Source of the DNA: Notospermus geniculatus
Taxonomy: Eukaryota > Nemertea > Pilidiophora > Heteronemertea > Lineidae
Direction of reading: 5' to 3'
DNA: 64,000 bases
Assembly (NCBI GenBank): GCA_002633025.1
Contig: NMRB01001003.1
Span: 177,190-241,189 of the forward strand
Position numbers and translations under genes: made by a program. Within the stretch, counting starts at the first letter, position 1. Each line of letters starts with the position of its first letter. The notes beneath the pieces were generated by a model that made no database searches, was not told the origin of the DNA, and was given only the letters and a program-made list of their open reading frames with translations. This document shows positions 13,337 to 25,086 of the stretch, in pieces.

Positions 13337-14047
13337 TCATGTCTGCTCGAATGGAAAACGAAAACAGCTGGACACGGTTGGTTTCGGTGGACTCGTCGGA
13401 AGGCAGGCCTCCCGATTGCAGTCCAAGTTCCGTGGCCTGCTGGAACATCAAATGATGCCAACCCTGTTGGAGGAGAACCACACCGTCACCATATACCTTC
13501 GATCTATCAGACACTCCTATCAGCAGCAAAAATAGATCAGAAACTAATCGATCGTGATCACACTAACGTTCACTGGCGAAGCATCCTCACGAAGAAAGAG
13601 AAGCTAATTAAGGAGATATGACATTCATTCCACAATCACCTGTAATCTAACGAGGTTAACTAAAAAGTTCTACCACATCAAAACCTACTTGAAGTTTTGA
13701 TGGATCTTTTACTCCATTTTAATCACCGTCACATCCTCCTCATTTCTCTTTACTTTTTACCTTGTCTCCATTGATTTCACGAGTCGGTGGTTACGATTTT
13801 ATCCGATGTTTTATAGGAGGAACGGATTCCATTGAGCAGAAGAAAAAACTCATGAAGAGTTTCTATCCAAAGAGTCGGTTAATTCTAAAAAAGTGAGTAG
13901 GCGGGGAGTTACAATCTTCAAACTGACTGATAATCAACGTGACTTAGGCCTAATCAACGCAGCTTTTTTTCACTAGCGATACTAGTTGTAAGGATTCTTT
14001 TAATGTGTAGATTTGGCCCATTCTCTGGACTTCTCCAGCGGAAAGTA
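13337..14047. other. No recognisable gene
   Basis: Unique-looking, AT-rich sequence between the minisatellite and the exon-like duplication. I see no supported coding region or repeat. Confidence 0.45.
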
Positions 14048-14400
14048 CAAATGCACGATCTTTCATACTTTCTTAATGGCCCACTGTTTCTTTTTTTGTC
14101 TTGTACTTTAGAACGACTCCTTCAGATTGGCACGAACTCGAAGCACATTATGCAAACTCTTGTCCAGGACATAATGCATCATAAAGTTAGTATCACCCAC
14201 TTAGCAAAGGTTGTAGAGAGACGACAAAGTGAAAATGCACGATCTTTCAGTATTACTTTCTTTTTGGCCAACTTCACTTCCTTTCTCTTCTACTAAACAA
14301 CGACTCCTTCAGATTGACATGAACTCGAAGTACCTTGCACAAACTCTTGTCCAGGATATACTACATAAAGACGGTATCAGCCACTTAGCCAAGGTTGTGG
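14048..14400 (+). repeat. Tandemly duplicated, exon-like unit
   Basis: Two units of roughly 167 bp (14048-14214 and 14233-14400) are diverged but alignable. Each has a pyrimidine-rich stretch, an AG (CTCCTTCAG) and then a coding-like segment. In matching frames they read IGTNSKHIMQTLVQDI and IDMNSKYLAQTLVQDI, both ending in HLAKVVE. The only internal length difference is three bases, which keeps the frame. The second copy has TACTAAAC, a perfect branch-point-like word, just before the AG. This fits a duplicated internal exon or a remnant of one; AAG|GTTGT would be a weak donor. I do not recognise the peptide. Confidence 0.35.
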
Positions 14401-14766
14401 AGATGAGAGATTATCATTTGTCTCATCATCTTGTTTCCACTAACCTTTATCAAACAGCGAGTCTCTGATTCCAGTCTCTTCTATCTCCATCTGAAGGCTT
14501 CTTACTCTACTTCAAACAATAAATCTATTAGGCTCTGCGATCATAGTCCTCGAGTCATCATTATCTAAAAATCGTCTGACACGAGTAATAAGCTGATGTT
14601 ATGGAGAGTGGACACGATGAAGAGGACGGTAGCGATCGCTCAGGGTTGAAAGTGATGATGGCCCGGATAGCATCCTACTTTTAATCAGCACCCGCATGCA
14701 TCCAATCCTGGCCATGTTAACAACTGAGAGCTGGTTGAGACGTTTAGGGTTGTCGGTTGCTGTTGA
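14401..14766. other. No recognisable gene
   Basis: I see nothing beyond short random open frames. Confidence 0.45.
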
Positions 14767-14974
14767 CAATGGAAGACTTTCCTGTCGTTAGAGGTCGCCT
14801 GTTAGCGGTCCTAGAACGTCACAAAATTTGACGTCACAGACGTAAGCCATGGCGTTCACGTCATTGTGGATGACGTTGTGGCGTGCAATTCTCTGTGACG
14901 TCAAATTTGATGACGTTCTAGGGCCTGTAGGCCTAGCTGGTGGTGGCCTCTAACGGCAGTAAAGTCTCTCATTG
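14767..14974. mobile_element. Nested foldback MITE
   Basis: Outer arms (left starting CAATGGAAGACTTTCCTG, with TTAGAGG shortly after) pair with 14940-14974. Inner arms (left GGTCCTAGAACGTCAC, 14807 on; right closing at 14925) pair again, with TGACGTCA-like words inside. GTTG flanks both sides and could be a four-base target duplication. No coding capacity. Confidence 0.65.
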
Positions 14975-15831
14975 AGTTGTGCAAATGGTTCACCTAGGTA
15001 AAGATGTCGGTTGATGTTGTCAGTTGAGTAGTAGAGTTCAGAGGTTTAAGGTGGTCGCTTGTTCTTAAAGCGCCACTGTATCCATACGTTTTCTATCTCG
15101 TGGCGGCCGACGTAACCTTTGACCTTTAGGCAACCTCGTTCATAGATTTACAGACGCGATCAAACTACACCGTATTCCACAGTGCTATAATACATGGTGG
15201 CGAGGTTGATCGTGATTTGGTTTATCGGTTTGGCCCAGAGAAACCATGGTTGAGATACATTACACCGGCAATGCCCGTGTTCGTATTATATAGCAGCGGG
15301 GGTTGCGAGGGCGGGGGGCCAGGGACCGATTCCTGGTCCCTTTCGGATTCTGCCGATATCAACCACTCCACTGCCTTCTCAATAACAAGAACTGGTTGGC
15401 ACCATCAGAACTTGAGTTATCAGACTGAGACTTCAACTTGAGACGCAATCAATTTCCAGCAACCTGGAAGTGCTCCACAGAAAAATGTATTAGAAGAATT
15501 TCCCATCCAATATATTACTGTGAAACTTTAATTAAAGTTATTCAGTGTGAGGATTTTCAAGCGAGGCATTCACGAGGCTAGACAGAATAAAAGATGATAT
15601 GGTACCTGACGTGGTTTGTAATAACCCCTCACTAGCTCCCTAGCAACATGCTAGCAATACCAAATGGCAGTATATTGTCTCACAGACAGTCTACTACAAA
15701 ATGAATGGCTCAACAAGAAGGATTAATCGTCCAATCCTTCACAGTCCTTTCGGAATGATTACTACATCATAAATTAGCTTCCTGGCGATGTATTCAAAAA
15801 AGGGACGCTTATTGCCTTTTTTTATATCGAA
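14975..15831. other. No recognisable gene
   Basis: Holds a small inverted repeat around CAGGGACC/GGTCCC near 15322 and a G-rich patch. No supported gene. Confidence 0.45.
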
Positions 15832-16032
15832 GTTCTCCACTGACGTCACAACGGTCACGTGACTGCAAAGAATCGGCCATGTTGGCCGTCAAGCGGCCGG
15901 CGACGACGTCAAAACTATCACGTCATGACATTTTGACGTCACGATCTGTGTGTTGACGCTGTGTTCATCCCGTGACGTCACTTGAATATGGCGGCATCGT
16001 GTCGTCATGGAAATGTGACGTCACGTGAAGAA
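15832..16032 (-). mobile_element. CRE-bearing MITE, copy 2
   Basis: Reverse-complement relative of the element at 9880-10090, about 200 bp, with ends GTTCTCCACTGACGTCAC and GTGACGTCACGTGAAGAAC. TGACGTCA or close variants occur at both ends and internally. TATCG lies just outside both ends and may be a target duplication, but this does not hold for copy 1. Confidence 0.8.
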
Positions 16033-17594
16033 CCTCTATCGTTGATACCAAGGTGTTCAGAAAATTGTTCTCACTTGTTGATCTCAGCTCAAAAAGATGG
16101 CCACCATTTTCTCATTTTGCTAATGAACAAGGACAAAAGGAAGAAACTTGCGATGCTTTCCAAAGTGAACTGTGCTTGCCTATCATTCCACTCATTCATT
16201 GATATCATGATTAAATCTTATTTTCTGCTCGTGTCTTGTAAAAACCTCAAACAGAAGGCATCAGAGCCAATGGTTCTTATATCACTAGAACGAGCCAGTC
16301 ACGTTCAATATTCTCCTTGATTCCTGTGTTGTGAATGATATAAAGAACGTTCTGACAGGCTGTTGTAAGGAGTTTGATTATCACTCCAATCTCGATATAT
16401 CAACCACTATTAATCATAAACAACGCTGACAGTCGTGAGTTGCTCATTAATTGCTATTCCGTACAGAGGTACGGTCAAAAATCAAACTGTAGACTGGGAG
16501 TGCTACATGTACATGCATAGTTTACATGTTACTGTAGATATTCCGAATGGAAAAAGGAAGGTTTTTTGTGACAAATAATGGAAGCAGTTCATCACAACAC
16601 TGGCCTCACAATAAAGGCCGTTGTAATGACTGAGACAAACGTGACGCAAGGTGGCGATATCTGAGGATATCACCACTAGTGTCGAAGCTAGGTTTCCATC
16701 TTGAAAAGTAGTGCGCGCGCGGAGCGAACAGTAGAAATTCTTCTGTTTGCAAAGCGGTTGCCCCATCACGTCGTTTTGTACGCTTACAATAGATATTTGG
16801 TAGATAGGTGTACAAAGGTAAAGAGTCGATACACATTGAATACAAACATCGGTAGAGTAAATAAAGTTATTCTGTTTCATTTTCGACAAGATAAATATTG
16901 TTTTCTGCGAATAATAACAGTTTGAAAAAAAAGTTCGAGTCACTTGGCGGCCCCACCGACGATGACGTCAAGATTTTCAAGATGGCGATCTAGCGTCGAC
17001 GGTAGTGTTAATAAAATTTCGTCCAATTATCAAAAAAATTTCAACGCTGATGTGACTGAGATTGCCTCCCGTATGCCAGTCCCACCTTATTGTTTGGTGA
17101 ACACTCAAAATAGATATGTTTGTCAGTGACTCCCCAGTGGCACTGTCACGTCGTCGCGGCTTAATTCGCCAATCTTTTCTTGGCAGGCATTGGTAAACGG
17201 GGGGCAATGAAAAAATATTTCACTGGTGAGAGAATTTCTAAGTTTGCTCAAGTTCTTTATTACATTAGACTCAAGCCGCCATATCACCTGTTTCTTTCAC
17301 CCACTAAGATCGTTATTTTTCATCAGATAATACCATTATCATGTTCTACACGTCGCCATTGCTCTTTTTCCTTGTCATTGTAAAACACAGAACTTTTTAG
17401 GTGTTTATGTTTCGTGATGAATACACAACATGTCGTTTGGATGTTGGTAAAAAAATTTCGGGAAAAAGAGGGTTGATTCACAGCAAAAAAATCTGTTTTG
17501 AGCGCCTCTGTAGCAACTGTGGTTGCCATTGTTGAGAGGCGGACGAGACGACGAAATGAAAAAAAAGGTATGAGGCATGTCACTGCATGAGGGT
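16033..17594. other. No recognised gene; local CpG-rich patch
   Basis: The stretch around 16705-16735 has GCGCGCGC, and 16950-17000 combines GATGACGTCAAG with CAAGATGGCGA. Such words occur in promoters, but they also occur in the MITEs here. A minus-strand 146-residue open frame (16503-16943) has no recognisable domain. No gene can be supported. Confidence 0.35.
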
Positions 17595-17771
17595 TCAAAC
17601 CCTTTTTACCATAACTTCCATCAAATAAGCTTCTCCGTAAGAACTTGCGAAAAAATGCACTTTACATGTATAGGAAAAAATAACTTCCATTACTAGACTA
17701 GTATCTGATCCTACCAACCTGCGCGCTGCAGTCGTGGCTTGTTTGGTAGGATCAGTATTGCCCGCCGCCAT
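17595..17771 (-). CDS. Possible 5' exon, unidentified protein
   Basis: On the minus strand an ATG at 17771-17769 lies in GAAATGGCGGCGGGC, a good initiation context that also matches a YY1-like motif. A full GTGACGTCAC palindrome (17791-17800) lies 20 bases upstream. The frame begins MAAGNTDPTKQATTAARRLV and stays open to 17595. No donor is convincing (GCGCAG|GTTGGT is the best), and the later residues look non-coding. A 13-bp perfect hairpin (17705-17717 with 17743-17755) lies inside. It could be the first exon of a minus-strand gene or a chance frame in a decayed repeat. Confidence 0.2.
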   Translation of the reverse strand: MAAGNTDPTKQATTAARRLVGSDTSLVMEVIFSYTCKVHFFASSYGEAYLMEVMVKRV

Positions 17772-17802
17772 TTCTGGAGGAATTCTGCCAGTGACGTCAC
17801 TT
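17772..17802 (-). promoter_or_regulatory. Full CRE palindrome, possible promoter
   Basis: GTGACGTCAC at 17791-17800 is a perfect CREB/ATF consensus site upstream of the candidate minus-strand ATG. The same motif sits at the ends of the MITE family at 9.9 and 15.8 kb, so it may be a transposon relic rather than a working element. Confidence 0.3.
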
Positions 17803-17828
17803 GGAAAATTATATGTAAATTTATTCAA

Positions 17829-20800
17829 TTCTCAATACGACTGACGTAGCCTACCGGAATGCAGATAGAATGTGACCTCCATCTGACCCAGGAAATCCAC
17901 CAATCACGAAGGTGTTAAAAATAGAAAGGTATCAACATAATAGTTCCTATTCTTATCACCTGCTCCAGCACCGGCCAATCAGATTCACGAACGCTATAGG
18001 CAGGACCGGCCCTAACATATGCAAAAGTCAGATGTAAAGTTGTTAGGACCGGGTACCAGTCTATTCCATAACAAACGATGGTCAGCTGATCGGTGTACTG
18101 TATAGCAATCCAAGCACCACTTACCATAACAGCCAGGCATTGGAACCAGACACGTAAATTCACTTCCGTCTTGGACTAATGAGGCACAAGAGCTGACAGA
18201 TTCCGTAGCTTTGGGCCAGATTGTGATTGCCGGAAATTTGTGTAGAAATCACAGCCGTTATACATTCCAACGACATGAAACCAGTACTTCATGTTCAAAC
18301 TTCGTGATACCATGAATATGGTGACTGGCTCTTACTGTACAGAGAGTGGATGCTAACCTCTCCAACTGGGAGAGCACATCTTTGAAATTCTCAAGGCAAA
18401 AAGCCTTCCTACTTCCACACCATTAGCTCGAGGTTTTCAGCCCACAGATTCTATTCACTCAAAGTCAAATTTGTCACCTCGCACTATTTTCTTCATTCGC
18501 TTTTTTTCAACATATTTAGTCTCGCATGAAAAATTGGTTTTAGATTCCATGTTTTTTATCTCTCGGTTCTAATGGAGGGTTCTACCTGATTCTGTTGAGA
18601 ATATGAACCGAGAATCAAACTGAACATCTCATCATGAGAACGTCCTTGCCATTAGCTAATAGTCTTTTCCCCTGTCAACGTTTTCTAAACTGATTAAATT
18701 TGCCAACAATGAAAGCAATTGTCTTATCTTTTAGAATCTGACAGAATTTAAGTACAGCTTCCCGATGAGACATCAGATTGATTTAAGAATAAGTTCAAAA
18801 CAGTCGTTCCTATTCAGGAGAGTTGTCGTCAACAACAGAGATGAGGGTCCAACTCTTAAACAGAATCACATGCGAAGCAACATAACTGTTGTAAAGAGAA
18901 AAGAACTTGTTGGCAGCAAATCAAAACCATCGTCACATGAATCAACAAGGGATATAAAGTCGGATGATACCATTCATTCAACACGGACTGCACGTATTCT
19001 TTTTTAGCTTAATTGGCAATTAGAAGACAGTCCTTCGGTGACAGATAAGATAGAAGTCGGATTCTTGCCGCCAGCAACATGGAAACACACAACTCTAACC
19101 TGCAGGACATGAATCTCAGATTCCTTAGAAATGTATCTCCACTTCCTGACGAGTAAATGTCATGTTCACTTCAAAAGAAAGGCTGAGTGTGGGATTTTCT
19201 TCAGTAAGGTTTCAAGTTAAGATGACTGGCAAAAAAAAACAAAATATATCAAGGTTATGTTTCCGAAAGAAAGCTACGAGGGTATTGATGGCAATCTCAT
19301 TCATGACATACCCAGCAGCACACCGTTCTCCAATCCAACCGCCAGCAGTTCCAGAGATTTACCAATACACCCCCAAGTGTCCCTGTCCCACATGGTTGAT
19401 CAACGGACCCTTTCCAATATCATAATACCCCGAGCATGTTCTCAAGAACTGCTCGATGGCGTAATCTGCTGTTGGGCACGACAGTCTTAAAACCCGACTG
19501 GAACCACTTCTTCCATAGAATTACTCTTTTCCCAACGGTCTTTGCCCCCAAGTAGATCGTTCAAGATAGTTTCATGTGGAGGATAAGCAGCCTGCACCTC
19601 TTGGTTACCCACTCCTCGACAGATCATGAAAGCCCTAATGCCCAGGTAGAGTGCAACCACTGAAGACGAAGGTACTTGAAGGGAGGCTCTAAAGTTGAAC
19701 TGCAAACTGACAGTTGAATACATAATGACAACTACGAATTTAGGCCATTTTGAAAAAAAATGGTTGCGATTCTGCCTTTTCGAAATTGGGGTAGAGTTCT
19801 GCGTACCAAGTTCGGCGGTTCGGTGTTTTCGAACTGCCGGTACTTTGTTCATAAATTGGCGACTGAAGTGACATTCTTTCTCCGACGTCAGGAAGGCCGC
19901 GTGGTAAATGAGACGTCTGCTGTAGTTAATACCACTGGATGCAGGAAACAGAAAACAATCAATCGACCAAGTTTTTTTAATGATGATGATTTCGCGAGAT
20001 CAAATGAGCTTTATGAAAGACGGTGCCATACCATATCGTTCTGGTCTTACCAATCGTGAGATAAGGATCAACTTGTCATCCTGCGAGGATGGGCCAGACG
20101 ACAATAGGCTTATCAGTTCATTTTCTGACTCGGCGGAGGTGTACTTAGAAAAAGAAGCGGTCTGACAGACGACATAGAGGAATTGGTGAAAGTACTGGCC
20201 GCCAGACCATTGGTACTGTTAGGGATTATCAGAAGGTATCAAACGAAAGTATGCCAGTGACAGCAAGGGTAAGGATCAAGCTCAGAGGCGTGAAGGGAAA
20301 AGGGATCCGCAAAAATGTGACTTCTAGAATCGACCACTGGAATGATTTGACGAACCTTGGCTGGCGGAGGACTACTTTTGTGATATCTCATGATGTACCG
20401 TACCATAGAGATAATACCGCAGCCTGTTCTAATCAGAAAAAGACACCGATGGAATTACTTTCAACAGAAGATAAGGCAGATAATGGCAACCGTTATATTC
20501 TAGGCGACAATATTTACAATAAACCTCCCTCAGGGCGCAAAACTCCCTGCAACCAAACAAACTACCACCAGAAGGGAAAGAAGTTTTTATCGTCTTCCAT
20601 AGAAGTAATTCTTTTATGTCATTTTGTAACATTGTGATCGTCTTCGCCCTGGGTTTGTCACTTTATTGTCGCACAATAAGGATGCCTGGTAGACAGCGTT
20701 GGCCTTTTCTTGAAGTCTTCCCACTTGGCCCGCTTATGAAGAAAGAAGGAAAAGAATAAAAATACCAGGGACTGGATAGCCGACTTTTCGAGTTGAACAC

Positions 20801-20869
20801 TTTAACTACATGGAACTCCGAGCACTTCTTGACATTTTTGGCGAGTGTTGATATCCTGAGCCGGGTGAT
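17829..20869. other. No recognised gene; weak coding-like patches
   Basis: Mostly featureless. Between 19980 and 20640 several plus-strand frames look mildly protein-like. One reads IEELVKVLAARPLVLLGII (about 20176-20232) and another runs open for 128 codons (20251-20637). They are in different frames, have no known domain and are not joined by convincing splice sites. I list them only so the stretch can be compared with transcripts. Confidence 0.2.
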
Positions 20870-21211
20870 NGGATACTCCACTCATTGTAAGCTTTTGAAT
20901 TTTTATCAATCCATAGAGACTAATGTCATGAATTGTTATGTCACTAGTGTCAACAGGCTGATGACCTTTGTAGTGAATGAGCTAATACTGTGACTGCCTA
21001 GGCCTATTGGTTGTTCCTTCATAAATATGCATTGAGCACACATGACATCATGGGTGCTGTGCTATAGTCCCCTTGGGATTCAATTAAAATACTTAAAGTG
21101 ATGAGTTTGCTGATTTTTAAAAAATCTGACATGTTGCAGATATCAATGAATTTGAATGTATTAATGATATTTCAAAAATTCAAAATTTTACACAATGAGT
21201 GGAGTATCCCT
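20870..21211. mobile_element. MITE with 35-bp ends, possibly Kolobok-type
   Basis: The left end GGATACTCCACTCATTGT (20871 on) is matched by its complement ending ACAATGAGTGGAGTATCCC (to 21210). Both arms continue into a TTTTGAATTTTT-like stretch. The right flank CCCTTTAA would fit a TTAA target, as used by Kolobok elements. The left flank cannot be tested because an N (20870) sits exactly at the end. No open frame of note. Confidence 0.65.
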
Positions 21212-21212
21212 T

Positions 21213-21303
21213 TAACGATAACACGAACGCTAACGCTATTTCTGACGTACATTTGCAATGTAAAAAATAACGTTAGCGTTAGTGTTACCGTTAACGGAGC
21301 GAT
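21213..21303. repeat. Imperfect inverted repeat of TTAGCG/CGCTAA words
   Basis: GATAACACGAACGCTAACGC is mirrored by a segment ending in GTTAGCGTTAGTGTTACCG about 30 bases downstream. It abuts the preceding MITE and could be a second small foldback element. The repeats are too few and irregular to be telomeric. Confidence 0.5.
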
Positions 21304-22040
21304 TTCTTAACCTCTCGATTGTCGGCCTGTTCATATACTGACTCCACAGTAAGTACCTGGACTTTGAACTGAGAGAAAATCAGAGCCGTTCGTGTTACTC
21401 GGATATAATTTAATGATCTGCCGGGGGATTATACGGCGACCAACAATACTTCAATTAGAAAACAATATTAGTCCATCATTCATTTCTGCCATCCATTACT
21501 CTTTCTATAATTATAGCCATGTGTTTTTTTCACTTTCCATTAATTAATTAAATATTCTGTTCGCCTGCTTTACGAGACCGAAGGGAATTAGGGAGGATTT
21601 GAACTCATTGAGGTAATCCTATTCTCCATGTCCTCAACATTCGTCCACTGGTTCTCTCCTGATAATCCCGTGACGAGGTGGTTCACCATATTTACATCAG
21701 GTATTAGTTATTAGCATTAAAGGACAGGAAGCGAAGACTGTATTTTCACCGCCCACAGGTATGGAGACCCAGTCCAGGATGCGACCACACATTGACAGTG
21801 TTGTGTACGTGAGCGAGAATAATGAACAGTCGTTTTCTTTACCGATCATTAGCGACGCACATATTCATAAAGTTGACAGCACAATTAATCAAAGAGTTTG
21901 ACAACCTCTCGAATGTGGCTGAACCGAGACTAATTAGACTGAATGTGCTCTACTGGGGATTAAGCCAACACGAGAGGGAATTAAACTAAAGCAATTGTTC
22001 TGTGAAAAAAAACGCCACTGGTACAATGTGAGGTAACATG
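21304..22040. other. No recognisable gene
   Basis: AT-rich, unique-looking sequence without supported features. Confidence 0.45.
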
Positions 22041-22443
22041 TTATGATATCGCAAGCCGTCCCTGCCATAAATCGACCATGCTGTAATTGTTTACTACCAT
22101 GCTAGTAAATATTTTCTACCATGGTAGTATTTAATTCTTACCTAGGTAATAATTATTTACTACCATAATATTTAATTCTTACCTAGGTAATAATTATTTA
22201 CTGCCATGGTAGTAAATAATTTTTACCTAGATAATAATTCGTACTTCCGTTTTCCGATGTACGAATTCTTACCTAGGTAATAATTAAATATTACCATGGT
22301 AGAAAATAATTATTACCTAGGTAAGAATTAAATACTACCATGGTAGAAAATATTTACTAGCATGGTAGTAAATAATTACTAGCATGGTAATAAATAATTA
22401 CAGCATGGTGGATTTATGGCAGGGACGGCTTGCGATATTATGA
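22041..22443. mobile_element. 391-bp palindrome-rich foldback element
   Basis: The ends are TATCGCAAGCCGTCCCTGCC and its complement (22047 to 22437). The flanking six bases TTATGA are identical on both sides (22041-22046 and 22438-22443), a likely target duplication. The interior alternates two palindromic words, TACCATGGTA and TTACCTAGGTAA, spaced by AATAATTATTTA-like DNA, and the whole is one long inverted repeat centred near 22240. It has no coding capacity. A six-base duplication does not match the common three-, four- or eight-base DNA transposon classes, so the superfamily is unassigned. Confidence 0.8.
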
Positions 22444-25086
22444 CTGCCTTCGTGACTGACCAAATCAGTTCAGTATTTTGCATTCGAGCCATGTACATCA
22501 CTCCTCAGTATACAGCTGTCAAAAAGTGCCCGAAATCTGGCCAGTCTGGGCATTTGTGCTGATGGATGTATAATCCAAAAACGATGAATTTCAGTGGACG
22601 TGTAACTAGCAAGTGGAAGTGACAGCCGATATTTCCGGCTTCAGCTTCCCACCAACGAAATCTTCATTACTTGAACACGACTACGACAGAGTCGTTCACC
22701 TCATCATGGGCTACATTACAGCCGCCTGCCTTTTTCTAATTTAATTGAAACACAATGACAACGTGATATTTTCTGTCATTCCTGGATCAGAGGCGAAGGA
22801 GTTGGACTTTCAGCTCACATTCAACTGTCACATCAGATCCACTCATTTCAATAAAACGCTGATTCTGAAATGCATTTCTGAGCGAAGGATCCTTTAAGTA
22901 TCCATTTAGTAATGGATGTAGATCCAAGGTCGCACTCAATTTAAACCTCAGGGAAGGTCGAAAAGCTTCGACATGAAAGCATGTTGACATCCTGAGCTGA
23001 TCGGGCTGGTGCCATTAACTTGATGTTATAAGTGGTTTTGTATTTAATTCGTTCGGGGGGGGGGGGGGGGGGNNGGGTCAAGACGTCTCCCCAAGTGCAA
23101 CCAAAATCACTTCGAATTCTGAACTGAGTAGGCCCACCATGGAGATGATGATTGAGTTGCTAAGAACACCGGGATACGTTCCTCTCCGATCAGCCATGTG
23201 TTGCTGTGAAGCCGTGTAAACATGACCATTGTCCACCCGTAACAAGCAATAAAATCAGCCACAGGACGCCGTGAGATTAATGTGTTCTCTGAGTGATGGT
23301 GGTCAACGTCGTCATTCATATCAGCAAATAAAACTTTCTCAACTTGAATCACAATCAGGACATAACCTTCAGAAAGGTATTAATCTTTTCTTCGGCAAAA
23401 ACAACCCATAAATCTATCTTTTGTGCAGAATTTTAGCTCACTTGGATAAATCTGCCTGTTAGTTCTAATTCTGTTGGGCCATTAATCAAAGTGTCATTTC
23501 CTACATTCACAACTTTTTAAACGAAGAGAAAACACGAGCAAGGAGATTGGCGTTCCGCATGGAGGGATACATGCTGGACAAGTTTGAATACTCTAGACGT
23601 TAGAATAAAGAGAGGATCTTGTGATGTAACTGATACATAACCATTAATGACGGTTGGAAAAGTACATGTCCTCCACACTTCACTGGGTTTTTTTTTAAGA
23701 TAAAGGTTGATGAAGATGATTAAAGGCTGTTCTTTACCTCTGTTTAAGAGGAGACACCCGTGCCGTGTCAATTAGGCTAATTGCAAGTTGAGTTCGTGTC
23801 TTTTCATTCATCCCGATACTCAAACGTAAAATACAGAGGAAGATGTAAAGAAATAAACAAGTTGATGAAGAAGTGACTGGGAGCATGGAATGGAAAAGAG
23901 AATGTTTATGATACGGCATAAAGAGAAGTGATGGTGAATAACGAGGACGGAGATTCGTCTAAATTTTCATTAGGAAGATGCAAGGAGGGTAATAGCTCGA
24001 ACAAAGAGAGTAAATTACACGGCTAGTTTACTGAGACCTGGAAGCATCTCCGAAGAGTGCACTTGAATATATCGGCGATGTCTTGAGTGGGAAGCGAGGA
24101 TATCTGGCCAACTCTCACGGTCTGTCTTACTGCAGAATCTTGTTAGAAGTCACATTTTTCATCTTTACGACTACAGCGGCTTGAGAAGGGGAGAAAAACT
24201 GGCTGGAAGAATGGATCCAGCTATCAATGCACATGTATTCACGGCGCAGGAGGTTGCTAACAATGAAAACACTGGTGTGGAATCCCAATGGCCTGATGAT
24301 CATAACTTACCCCTTGGTGTCAGACAGAATGGTTCAATGCTGGTAAAGAACGTCGAGAAACACCATCTATTCTCATCCGAACCACATGAGACAGTCTAGG
24401 CTCAGTCAAGATTGTGGAAACACTCCAGGATTGCTTTCATTAATCTGACTGGAAGTCAATGGTGTAAACGCCTGGTAACCATGATGTATGACTATCTCTA
24501 AAGTACCCAGGATATGCTCTTCCGAATTGTTGGACCAAGGACTGTCTCGATTGCTCCTCTTGGTTTCCAAAATCATGGCAATAAAGACGAGAGAGCAGAG
24601 TTTGGCTCCTGTTTTGACCAAAGTCAAATTTTCAAATTTTCAGATTTCGTTTCTTGCACCAAGCAATGATAAGATAACATGGGTTTGAAATAAAAGGATA
24701 AGGACAAGGTGGAGACATGCTAGACAAAGAAGAGGGTAGGATGGATTAGAAAGTAGATGAGGAGCTCTCTATCAGTGACGAATGTGTCTAATCTACCAAT
24801 GGAGTGAAGAAGTGCAAAATGGCAATGACCTGACCCTACATGTGATCGATCAATGCCGAGCCACTCAACTTATGCTGCTGTGTGACAGGAGACAATGAAT
24901 TGGCTCCTTGTTGCCTTTCATCTGATAGCGGACCTTCCTACAAGCGTTGCCTTCCCTCCCCTGGGCTTCTACCTGAAGCTGGTATACATGTAAGTGGTTT
25001 GTAGTCAACGGATCAATTGGACGAGACTAATTGCGATCAACCCCCAGGCCAATAGTGTCGATCCTTGCCATTCATATCGTCTTCTT
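22444..25086. other. No recognisable gene; G-tract with Ns
   Basis: Contains a G-run with two Ns at 23055-23077. An open frame beginning MDPAINAHVF (24211-24399 plus) has a moderate initiation context but no recognisable domain. No other structure seen. Confidence 0.4.

Noticed and set aside
12522-13529. Long open frames through the 21-bp array (up to 226 residues, both strands)
   Set aside because: The unit is a multiple of three without stops, so almost every frame is open. The peptides are pure repeats and contradict each other.
21213-21303. Interstitial telomere repeat
   Set aside because: TTAGCG words are few, irregular and arranged as an inverted repeat, not a tandem TTAGGG array.
23055-23077. 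G-tract with Ns as a quadruplex or boundary
   Set aside because: A homopolymer with uncalled bases is more likely a sequencing limit; nothing else marks the site.
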